Origin: Neelides folsomi
Taxonomy: Eukaryota; Arthropoda; Collembola; Neelipleona; Neelidae
DNA length: 64,000 bases
Reading direction: 5' to 3'
Assembly: GCA_034687125.1 (NCBI GenBank)
Contig: JAQGBZ010000034.1
Location: 248,001 to 312,000 of the forward strand
Shown here: positions 37,501-48,170 of the stretch, one piece after another
Numbering within the stretch: the first letter of the stretch is position 1
How the letters are laid out: every line of letters starts with the position of its first letter
Notes under the pieces: model-generated
The model's database searches: none
The model's input: the letters and a program-made list of their open reading frames with translations, nothing else
Told to the model about the DNA's origin: nothing
Position numbers and translations under genes: made by a program

Positions 37501-40500
37501 TATCAATAATGTAGTCAAATAGGTAGATCCACTTCATACCCATTCAATGTTATTAAGAACGTGCTTAAAAGCTCTGAGAGTTATGACTCAATTTGTCCAG
37601 AGGCAATTGGCAAGGTTACATATAAATGACCATTATTGTGACGTTTGGGAGAAATTTGGCAGTAAAAGCAATCACCCCTCGCAAGTAGCAATTATTAGTC
37701 CCAAATGTGATGTGATTAAACCTGTGATTTGCATTATTTTAATACGCTCATCATATTTTCCCTCATATCGAAATGATCAAGGTTGGTGGGTTTTTTCGTC
37801 CGAAGGACTCGTGGGGAATGATGTTATGGGAAAGGGTTGGTTGGAGCCCTGTGATCTTCCAAGGCGGGACTTTCAGAGCTGAGCCGACATTTCCCAACGT
37901 TGGGAAGAATGCGATCCTCCGGTCACGAAGGTGAGGTGAAGGTGACCAACCGACCTCAGAGTCGTTAATAATGAGGATCTGGGAAGTCTGATCCATCCCC
38001 AAATCCACTCTTCCTCATTCTCAAAAGATCCCAGGAACTTTAAACGCCCAGCCTCTTGAAGGGATCAATCGACGTTCTCAGGTGGAGTCGGCATGCGGCC
38101 ACTCTCATTCTAATCATAATCTCCCATGGTCCATTCCCACTATAATCATCTCTTGTTAACCCTTCCACCATAACACCATAACACCATAATATACAGATAA
38201 CATATTCATACATTCCAATATATGGTATACATAATATGTATAGTTATATTTATATTATGTATTTCTACTCAGCCGCATTCTCGGTGCATATTAAACGTGG
38301 AAAGATAATCTGGACCTATTACGGAGATGGGTCACAATGATCGTATTTGTATTCCATAGTTCACCTGTAATAATACTACATGAGAAGCCCTCCAGGGTTC
38401 TCCCTTTTTTCTCTGGCCTTTAAATGAAGGAATGATGATGTTCATCTCGAATTCTTTTCCTCAATCCCCAATGCCCAGTCAGCATAAAAAGATGGACAAT
38501 CGAGTCCTTCATTTCCTATGGATCATCATCATATGTAGTTATAATATGAAACAGGGTTTTGGGCCAGGGAGCCCAGGCGGCTTTATCAGAAGAGCTATTA
38601 GATTCCATTGCATCAGCATTTGTTCTCATCCGGACTCACGTTCTTCGGTCGCCGCCGCTTCTTCATATGATGTCTCTTTGAGGGATGAGAAATTGAAGTC
38701 ATTATTACGAGAAAACTCATCCAGACTTCCACCAGCAGCCAACCAAGAAACCCAATCTCGGCTAATCCACCCCATGAAGGACCAACCTAACAATAAATGT
38801 ACACAAAACTATCTGAACAGTATACATATATCCAATAAATACAGTATGTATTCAATTTACATATGGTATATATGTACAGACATGTATATTTATGTATGTG
38901 TGATGTATGTGTGATGTATCTGTATATATAGTATGTATGTATGATGTTATATATTTAATGTATGGAATGAGATGTATAGTGGACGGGTTTTATAGGGACC
39001 GATATTTGAATATTCCACCTGTCTGGACCGAGCACCATCCATCCGAGTTTCGGAATTTGTATCGGCTCCTTTGTTCTCAGATCGGGGGAATTAAGGTCGT
39101 GAGGAGAAGAAGGAGGTGAAAGCAAATAGCCGCCCGGCTCTTTTAATAACGAGGATTTCACGAGAAAATGAGGGTCGGAAAGAGTGAAATGAGCTCGTGT
39201 CTCACGACTTTATTACCTAGACAATACATGGAGGATTGGAAGGAGTCTCCATTGTGCAGTTACCTTTTATTCTCACTGCCTTTCTTCAACCTGCTAAATC
39301 CAGCCCAATCTCCTCATTCCGGGATCATCTCGGAAGGGTTTAATTCCCACTGGCTCTAACGAGCTGCTGATTTAAATCATTTATATTATTCATCCTAAAC
39401 CACTGTGGAGGAGGAATGTAAAATATTACGTTCTTTATCGTATAAAGTTCTTTATTACGTTCCTTGCTTTCTCTCTCTCGAGATATCTTGGGGGTGTTTG
39501 AATGGAAGAGTCGGAAATCCTTCTTAACGTTTGAGCAGAGTGCTGATGAGTGGCTGAATAATTCAAATCCCAAATTTACAATTTCAGCCATTGGAGATAA
39601 TGGGGAAGGTGTGTGTTTGTCATTAGGGGTGGATTACAAGAAGGAATCATTCCAAATGTGCTGTGTCTTAAGAGAATAAAAAATGAGTTCTTTTGGATCT
39701 TTCATTCCGAATGCTCTCACTTCTAATCACCGTCTTCCCAAACGTCCCTGCATGAAACTGGAAGGGATGTGAGAGGGAAATCCTCTTGAGGGAACGACTA
39801 CCTTCACAGATCCAACAACAATATTACAAATATATAGGTATGTTGGTATTATATGAATTATATCAAAGTTAAATAATAGGAATACCTACATTAGCTACTA
39901 CAGATATATTGAACATCGTAAACATTATTAGTGCGAGTCCCAGGGTGTATATTAATACAATATTTATATAGGTGCAGGTATAGGTTACATTACAGGGACT
40001 AGTGGGTCCTTTGTATGTAGGTTTAATATGAGCCCTCATCTTGTGTCCTCAGTTTTTCTTGTGCAAGTGAGCGGGCTACTGCCTTACGCAATCCCTTCCC
40101 CACCTTTTTTGAAGTTCTTGAGAACGTCTGAGCCGCTCCCTTTTCCTCGTCCCAAATCATCCCTTTCTTTTAAAGACACATTAAACGAGGAACACATTAA
40201 GTGTATTCTCTCACATGGAGCGATACAATGGGGATCCGTAAAGTAGGCAGGAGAGCAACGGTCAAAATATTTTTTTCTCTCGTCTTCACTCTCTCCTTCT
40301 TCAAGGGCCTTTGGAGAAGGGACGAGGAAATTAGGTAATGATAATCTCTCTTTATGAACCCCCACAGGAAATGTATAGGAAGCCCCAATATTTCATCGAC
40401 CCTGATGAGGAAGGAAAATCCCTCCATGGATCAACGGAAGGAGTACTTTAAGTACAGACATTACGGTCCTCTCCATTACAGGACTCTACCTGGCCTTCTC

Positions 40501-40829
40501 CCCATATTTCCTTCAGCTTCTCGCCATGGGCTCTCTCGGGTTGACCAAAAGGGTTTCCCCAACGGCGGGTTTTCTCAACCTCGATGGAGCTTCTGTCTCC
40601 GTCCTTTGTTTTAACCCTTAATTTCTTCATAATTCATCTCTGGGCCCTTCCTATCTCCTTCCTATATCTTTCTTCCTATTTCCCTCGACAGGGTCGCAGG
40701 GCCGGAGAGTAAATCTTCTCCCCCCGCATTTCCCACCAATCAACAAATAAGTACGAGATTCTTTCTTAATTCCATCCTTGGCCAAACTCCCAGTTTCACA
40801 CAGACTCTCCGGCCTGTTTACATTTGACC
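31505..40829. other. gene-free region, alternating TA-rich DNA and balanced islands
   Basis: No supportable gene. Islands of more balanced composition lie near 32030-32420, 32690-33040, 34040-34280, 34370-34860, 35690-36550, 37740-38160, 38390-38780, 39140-39360 and 40020-40820. TA-rich tracts sit between them (for example 33720-33800, 35520-35620, 38820-38960). A 14-base palindrome (ATAAGGATCCTTAT) lies near 31706. The longest frame, 36110-36547 (+), has no recognisable family and no clear splice context. Confidence 0.45.
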
Positions 40830-40831
40830 TA

Positions 40832-41229
40832 TAGGGTTGTCTGTTATATTCGTAGACTTTTGCTAAATGGCTATAATATGACTAAATTATGTTATAAGAA
40901 TTTCATAACTATTCTTAATTTTGCTTTGCAATTAAGCAATTTTAAAATGAACTATAATTTTGATTTAATTGAACAAAGTGTTGTCATAAAGTTTTTAGCT
41001 TTGGAGGGTTTAAGGGGAAAGGCAATTCACTCTCGCTTGCTTAACGTTTATAGGAAAGAAGCGTTAAAATATAAAACGGTTGCAAAATGGGCACAAAAGT
41101 ATCGAACTGGACATCTGAGTATTATTGATGGCCATCGTGAAGGAAGACCAAAATCAATAATTGAATAAATTCTCATTAAAATAAAAATCAATTTTTCATA
41201 AAAGTCTACGAATATAACAGACAACTCTA
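40832..41229 (+). mobile_element. mariner-like element, internally deleted, keeps the DNA-binding half
   Basis: Ends of about 28 bases, sharing GTTGTCTGTTATATTCGTAG, match in inverted orientation with one difference and are flanked by TA (40830-40831 and 41230-41231). The 398-base element carries a 73-codon frame covering the mariner N-terminal double helix-turn-helix. The catalytic region is missing. The near-identical ends suggest it is fairly young. Confidence 0.88.
40947..41168 (+). CDS. truncated mariner transposase, paired helix-turn-helix region only, 73 aa
   Basis: From ATG 40947 the frame reads EQSVVIKFLALEG, then IHSRLLNVY, VAKWAQKYRTGH and REGRPKSIIE. These match the first helix-turn-helix, the second helix-turn-helix and the GRP linker of mariner transposases. 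The stop comes right after the linker, where the catalytic domain would begin; an intact transposase is about 345 residues. If made, it could bind element ends but not cut. The frame is also open upstream to the left terminus. Confidence 0.75.
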   Translation: MNYNFDLIEQSVVIKFLALEGLRGKAIHSRLLNVYRKEALKYKTVAKWAQKYRTGHLSIIDGHREGRPKSIIE

Positions 41230-41231
41230 TA

Positions 41232-44200
41232 TAACCTGTAATCTTTGACTTTTCACTCAACTCTATCTCATATTAACCAAATTACTCCATCGGCATCAAA
41301 TAAATGTAGAATTAATTCATTAGACATTTTAATTAAATTAAAATTTTAAACATTGTTAATACGAAACTAACACTGTACATTGTATACTATACATATGTCT
41401 GTGCCTGTCTCGTCAAGTATACTTTTATATGAGATATCTATGCAAAATGTTAGACCATTTGTAAGTGAGGTAGTGAGACATGGAAATCGGTCCTTGAGAG
41501 TTTTTTAATTAAGAGCTGCCTCATGTCGTCATCTTTTTATGAGGTGGATAAACGGAAATGAGTCTGAAGTGAAAAAAGATTCCTCACTTCATCTAATGCA
41601 GATGAGATGAAAGGTGCCGTCGGTGCAGGTGCCTTCATCTTCTCGCCCATTGCGGTCCACCGCTCAAACGCTCCCATGTAAAAACATTTCACTCTTCTCC
41701 TATGGAAAACTCCACATTTATAAATATGTATACATATACTAACATGTACACACACATATGGTCAGTAATATATCGTATAAGATGTACGCAGGGAGGATTC
41801 GCCTTTACAACAAGTCCTGTTGGTTTCAATCAACCAAACATTTTTAAACATTCACTTTTTGCCCATTTCGCGAAGGTTTTTCATCAACGTGGTTGAGATT
41901 AAAGAGGCGCCAGTAGGACAATCAAACACCGCAAGGAATACATCCAAGGTATTTCAATCTTTTTACCATCAACAACACTAAAAATCAAAAGAGGTTTAAA
42001 ACTTTAAACTTACAAACTTTAAACCCAACGAGGAATTTAATATAAATAAATATATGGAATATGAAGTCATCGACCTAATAAGTAGATAAATAAGTTATTT
42101 AAAATGAATCAACAGGAAGTGCATGTTCATGTCACATTATTTTCCTCCTTATGGGTTGGATTGAAAAAAGAGTGAATTTCATTGATTCTCTGAACTCGTT
42201 TCTCCACATGATCGTGACATTGTAAGAGTTGTAAGCCAATTGATCCCAGAGGTGATTCAATTAAAGTGGAAGAAGATAGGAATAAATGAAAATGGAGATA
42301 AGCCATCTGGGCCTTCGATGAACCCTCTTTGTTCGAGATATGGCGGGAGTGAGAGATACCGGAAAGGACGAAGAAAGTGAATGTGGTGAAGGGTCTCTTC
42401 CGGTGACCTCCTTTCGGCTCCCATTACCATCCTTAAGATTCAACAAGAAACTTCATTTCCATTCCAAACATCTTTCAGCCTCATGTCCCTTTACTTCCAT
42501 TACCACCACCATAATCTTATTAATTTACATATATCATCAATGGAGATTTGAAAACCAAAATAATCAAATTTTAAATATAATTATTCTGAGATTGCATATT
42601 TTATAAATTTAAATATATTATATATTCTTAAATATATTATAAATATCTTAAATGCATAATAAATATCTGTACATAATCAATGTCATTGATTTGCCTCATG
42701 TTTCTTTGAATATCTGATGGACCATTTATTGAGTAATTAAATGGAGGTTTCCTCAGATTTGGGAATGAGTTTGAAGGGAAGTTGTTAAGTCTTTGTAACG
42801 ATACCTGGGAGAAGTTTGACTGGGCCCTGAGAACCCTTGGGAAGGTGAGAGGGCTTAAATGGGAACAGACGGCCCTGCCATGTGCTTCATATCCGCATCC
42901 GTCCGTCCCTTCCTCTTCTCACATTCGTTGGCCTAGGTCATCCCTCTCACCTTCCTCCTTTCTCACAACCATAAAGAAGACCGAAGGCGGGAAAAGTCGA
43001 CCGGAAGAGAAAACCTTTTTTTACTCATCTTCAAGTCTCCAAAACACCGCATGGGAAAGCTTTTCATTTCACTACTACTCACCTTCTCATCCACACCAAC
43101 AAAAAACACATTCATGGATGAATTCCATATTATACTACCCATTTAATATACTACCCATTTAAATACATAATAAATACCATTATTATTTTTAAAGACAGTT
43201 GAACCGCCAAACAAATAAAATTCCAAAATCACTGGACTTTAAACAAATAAGGTATAAAACGGTATAATAAATACATACCATATATGTATACAGATAGTAT
43301 ATTATGTGTCATATGTAATATTTAACCTCTTATATGTAAATGTATAATATGTGTAATATGTCATATTTAACATGTCATATTTAATACAAATATACATGTA
43401 ATATTTATATAAGTAAAGATTGATTTTGTAAGTATTGATTTATATTATTTTTCATATATTTGAAGTTGTTGGACAGAGATTCATTTGAAGGGACCAAGTG
43501 GCCTGCAGACGCGAGCCAGGAAGGGACTCGAATCACCGAATGAATGGTAGTGAGGTCCTCCAGCTGGCTACCGTGAGGAACCCTTGGTCATTATGGTCAT
43601 GGCACGGGAAGGGATCGACAGGTGGTTCCTTGGAGATGATGATCTGATTCCTCCATGTCTTAGCCTCATGTTCAAGGGCTCAAAAAGAGTCCCAAACAGA
43701 CAAAGACTTGCTTTCCCGCTCTTCACTTCCTTTCCTTCATTTCGACCAATGTAGATTTTAAATAAAATTTACAATATTAGTTAGTAAAATAAAGTTATTT
43801 AGATACAGAGGAATTGACAAGTATTTAATAAAATTTTGTAATAAAAAATTGGGTTCATTTAATAATCCAAATTTTCATATGGATGTTTGCCAATGTTGAG
43901 GTAATTTGAATTGAAGGATATTAAAATAATTAAGCCAATGAAGTTGTCAACTTTTCTGTGAGTGAATTTAATATCGTTAGAGTTTGCATGACAGATGTGA
44001 GAATTTGGTTAGTTTGCGATAATCAATGCTTATATAAGCTACACAAAGATCAATGAGCCATTTATTAAATATTTACCTACTCAGATAGCACCTTAATTTC
44101 ATTTGTCGTTCCTTGTTATCATTGGAATATTTGTTACTTTAACACAATTAATTGAATCAATAATCCTAATTTATTCTTTCTCAACAGTTTTAATAAATTA

Positions 44201-44796
44201 CATTTTGAGGCAACTACTTTATTTTCAGATTCTATTATCTCTTATGAATATGACTTCCCATTTCTAAATTTTTCTATTATTTCTCAATTACATAAATTTC
44301 ATGTTACTAATTTTTAATTTCGAGCATTTTATTTTACGCAGTATTCTATGCCATTTTCTTGTGACCATTAATATAATTAAATGTAAGTACACATATGTTT
44401 TAGGAATACGCTAATCACATATTACATAAGAGTACTGTATAGTTTAGTACTTCAATAAACTTGATAACTAACTACGTATGGTATATTGTTAAACACTTAA
44501 TTGCTACTTTTATTATCTTTATATGTATTGTAATGCTTTGTAATTAACATTTATTCAAAACTAAATATCAGTAGATACTATATATGTACTTAATATAACA
44601 TTAAATGCATAAAAACACCATTTATACATTGTGATAATTAAACTTGTAAAATTTTAAATAATACTTTTGGATTTCTGTGAGTGCCATGCATTATGCTCAT
44701 ACGGAGCGAAAATTGCTATTTATGCAAGTTATCAAATATCAAATATAATAAATACAAGAATTATTTAGTTGGTGATGATTCATGCATAAATAGTTA
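41232..44796. other. gene-free region
   Basis: AT-rich DNA with islands near 42290-42500, 42780-43110 and 43480-43740. Short repeats of CATATTTAA type lie around 43330-43400. No supportable exon. Confidence 0.45.
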
Positions 44797-45253
44797 CATA
44801 TGTGTATTTTCAATGTAAAAACGGGTATCTTTTTGGGGGAAATTCGTTAGTAACGAATTTTTTTTAATTGAATTTCCTAAAATTGTGACATACAGGTATT
44901 AGAACAAAAAATGGGGCATGATACGTCAATTAAAATATGAACAAATTAGTATTTATATATGGTATAAATGTCAATTAATGCTGAATCTATATAGTATGAT
45001 ATTTGAATGTTAATTGGCAATTTTAAAGTCTACTTGATAACTTAATTGGTTTTACTAAATGTTATATGCATTTTATTTAGTGCAATTCTTTAAGCAAATA
45101 TTGATAATTTTTGTATTTAATGACAAATTAATTTTGAAGTATTATCATTATATTTATAATATTCTATAAAATTAATTGTTTGATAAAAAAATAAATCGTT
45201 AGAAACGAATCTTTCAGAAAGATACCTGTTTTTACATTGAAAGGTTTCATATG
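44797..45253. mobile_element. MITE, TA-flanked, with internal palindromes
   Basis: In inverted orientation the two ends share CATATG at the tips, a short divergent gap, then TTCAATGTAAAAAC, one mismatch and GGTATCTTT. A palindromic block (ATTCGTTAGTAACGAAT on the left, TCGTTAGAAACGA on the right) lies just inside. TA flanks both tips (44795-44796, 45254-45255), fitting a Tc1/mariner-type MITE of 457 bases. No coding capacity. A shorter element starting at TTCAATG is possible. Confidence 0.72.
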
Positions 45254-45737
45254 TATAATACAATTTAATTGATATTTTTAATTCTTGGTAACTTTATATT
45301 CATATTACTTACATACATTTAATATCTAACAATATGTAACACTTATATGTACATAGGTATGTATATTTGTATATGTATCATACATATCTGATGTACATAT
45401 ACTTACTACCTACTTATTACATTAGTTACTGTTACTAGTTACTTAATGGTTATATCTGTAGGTATTTGTAAATATTTGTTATCTTCTTTTAATTGATTTC
45501 CTTTCTAATAAATTTTGTAATTTTTTTGTTATTCAAGAATATGATTATTGTTTAAATATGGAAATTAGTAAGGTAAGTATATGAATAAACTTTCTTAATT
45601 ATATTTTGCAAAAACAATATTCGTCTTAAAAAAGAATTTCCTGTATATGAATCAAAGACCGAATTCCTTTTTCAAAATAGGTTTCAAATTGGGATTACCC
45701 GATACATATTTCATTTCTAAGATTCCTCCCCTTAGTA

Positions 45738-45743
45738 TTTATT
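45738..45743 (-). terminator. AATAAA overlapping the relaxin stop codon
   Basis: On the minus strand the stop codon and a canonical signal overlap as TGAATAAA; the last base of the stop is the first of the signal. If used, the 3' UTR would be only a few tens of bases. Other signals further on may be used instead. Confidence 0.4.
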
Positions 45744-48099
45744 CAAGTTTTGAGGGATCGACGTGACCGACCGAATCGTCGATGTGTGGGGCAATATTCA
45801 GCATATTCTTCCCAAGTGCAACCTGCTGGACTACAACACTCGTCAGTTATTGACTTGCTCTCTCGTTTCCCTCTGAAAACACAGGTCCAAATTAGGAATT
45901 CCATTAGTGATATTTTGATCATCTAAGGAAATTCTAAACTTCATTATTAACAACACAAGCCTTGACTCAAATCCTTCAAGACTTGTAAATATTCTCACTT
46001 CAACCATTTCTTAATTCTTGTTCAGGGGAATGATTTTTGACAAGTAATTTTGTTAATTGGACGGAAAGGAGTTCGTGAGTTTGGGTGATTAAATGAAAAT
46101 CCATTTTTACCTGTCATATCCACTCCATGGCTTGATCAAATGATTGGCCTCTCGCTTGTCGATGAAGATTTCCTCAAGGGCCTCGTCCGAAGGCTCCTTT
46201 GGAACCTCGTGGGATCTTTTGTCAAACCGATAAATATCTTTTTCACATGCCCAATCCATATGGGTGAGGAGCTGATCTCGGCACCGAACGTGTTTCTCCA
46301 AGTGCCAAGCCGATTTCCATTCATCTTCGTTCCTATTATTCCATGAGATTAGCATTCCCAGAAATCATCTCTTTTTAATCTCCACCCTTGAGGACCAAAA
46401 AGGGCCCTTGGTTCACTGAAGGGAGATTCTCCCACAAACCCTTCTGCCACTCCTTTTACCTTCCTTCAACAAAATCCACAATACCAAACATCCTAGGAAA
46501 TGTGTAAATGAAAAGGTCAATGTATAAAGACTTGTTCATCTCCGGAACAAATTGACTTCTCCCTTAAGTCCCAATGAGACGTTTTTGAGTTAAAGCGTGA
46601 GAAAACACAGGTCGTAAATTACATGGACATTTTAATCACCAATTGGATTATCCTATAGAACATCACCTGGTACTGATAACCTAATAGGATATACTTAATA
46701 ACTACCATATGTATATAATAACAGTATATGTAAATGTACCTGTACCGTATATGTAATACCTACCTAATAGTAAAAGATATATCAATTAGAAGGTGTAGTG
46801 TACAGATATATTATTATGTGTATGCCTGGAATGTAAATACACCAAAGTAATGGGGAAACACACGAGATGAACATTAAGGATGCAGAAGCTGAATCAATGC
46901 ATTTTTTGATCAGGTTGAATAAATGAGAAACATGTTGTTAAAGGGAACTTGGTAATCAATTACGTGTCCACATGGGAGAGAAATCCCAATGAATGAATGA
47001 ATTCCAATTCTTCCCCATAAAAATTTCACTGTCAAAAGTTGGCCAGCCCAGAACAATAAAAGCCGATGAAGATCTCTCGGTTACCCCAGTGAATAAAAAT
47101 CCAGACACGAAGAGTCGGAATGTCTGGAATTCATTGAACAAATCTTTCCCATTCTCTTCATCTCCTCGGTTTGATGGGACTTTGATGCTCCACAACAAAT
47201 TGGCCACCTTCACAAACCTCGCCCATTTCAAAGAGAGAAAAGTGTTGAAAGAATATGTGTTCCGTGGTTTGAATGCCAAATTCCCCTTCTTTATTACATT
47301 AACTATGCAAATTGTTCTCAAAGTTCATCAATATTATAATTTTATAATGTGAGTAAACAAAGAAGCTCTTTAAAAATCATCAACCTTTGCATGGATTCTA
47401 TGTGTAAACTATCGATCATCTTCCAGCCTTTTTTTAATTCCTTTCAGAACCAACACTTTAACTTCTTTCTCCAACACGTTGAAATGGATAAATGGATATT
47501 TGCATAGTGATTATATTTTTTACAAACCTGCGTTTTACGAGGTGCGTAAGAGTGCGAAACATAATAATGAATGATATTGGATTCTAAAGGTTAATTGAAA
47601 GCTTTTAAATTTTTAAAACAAGGCCACTTGCTGTCTCCTATTTCGTTCCACTTACAAGCCAATGCAATGCATGTACATGTATGGGACATGTACACATGTA
47701 TCTGTAAGTTGTATGTAAGTACAAGGTATTAAATTTTAACAACTTTGTAATTTCACGATGGAGAAAGGAAATAAAAAGTGTTTTATGGCATCACATTATC
47801 GTCTAACGGATGACCTGGAGAAATATACATGAATATTGTAAATATAAATAAATTGAAGGAAGTGAGGAATGGGATTGAATCTAATTAAGGAGTCGTCATT
47901 AAGAAGGTCCAGGGGAGTAAACTTTCTCTGAGGGCAGAATTTGAAATGAAGCGTCGTCTAGACGACTGCGAGTTCACCTTAATTGAAAGATCTTCTCGAG
48001 CTGTGCCTCTCGGTCGGTGAATGCCGGACAGGGGAGGAGAGCAAAGGTCGCAAGGACGAGACTCACGCAAAGCAGAGGAGGAGGAAAACTTCTGGACAT
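45743..48099 (-). CDS. Ilp7: relaxin-like insulin-family prohormone (Drosophila Ilp7 type), 3 exons, 157 aa
   Basis: Exons in transcript order: 47978-48099 (signal peptide), 46111-46332 (B chain and most of the C-peptide), 45743-45872 (A chain); both junctions are phase 2 and keep frame. It should be a secreted two-chain hormone; insect Ilp7 is a relaxin-like peptide. The signal peptide has a hydrophobic run (LLCVSLVLATFALLP). B chain: EWKSAWHLEKHVRC, then C-x11-C to WACEKDIYRF, a very conserved family block. Dibasic sites follow (DKRS, DKRE, GKRE). A chain: DECCSPAGCTWEEYAEYC, that is CC-x4-C-x8-C. From memory, Drosophila Ilp7 has nearly the same A-chain block with the same x4 spacing. The tail is PTHRRFGRSRRSLKT. 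A second in-frame ATG 17 codons upstream (48150), after a good acceptor at 48171-48172, is an alternative start. Confidence 0.92.
46333..47977 (-). other. relaxin-like gene intron 1
   Basis: A GT-AG intron of 1.6 kb joining the signal-peptide exon to the B-chain exon (phase 2, arginine codon split). Around 46956-47352 both strands have frames open for about 120 codons; neither resembles a known protein. Confidence 0.85.
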
Positions 48100-48170
48100 T
48101 CCTGGGATGCCGCTCCTCCTCAATCTGAACAAGATAAAATTCCGAGTCATCTTCAATCCAAGATGAGACA
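48100..48170 (-). other. probable 5' leader of the relaxin-like mRNA
   Basis: On the minus strand CCTTTTATTTACAG (a strong-looking acceptor) ends at 48171 and would start an exon that runs into the signal-peptide exon. An in-frame ATG lies at 48150. An upstream non-coding exon is therefore likely but not located. Confidence 0.4.

Noticed and set aside
38432-38914. 160-codon plus-strand frame
   Set aside because: Runs into a TA-repeat at its end and shows no recognisable domain.
45538-45572. Small plus-strand exon ending AAG|GTAAGT
   Set aside because: Good splice sequences but no partner exon in matching phase and no recognisable product.
45736-45884. Plus-strand exon bounded by AG and GT with an open frame
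   Set aside because: It is the antisense of the relaxin A-chain exon, whose minus-strand reading is far better supported.
46956-47352. Two overlapping frames of about 120 codons on opposite strands
   Set aside because: They lie within relaxin intron 1, resemble no family, and mutual openness on both strands suggests composition rather than coding.
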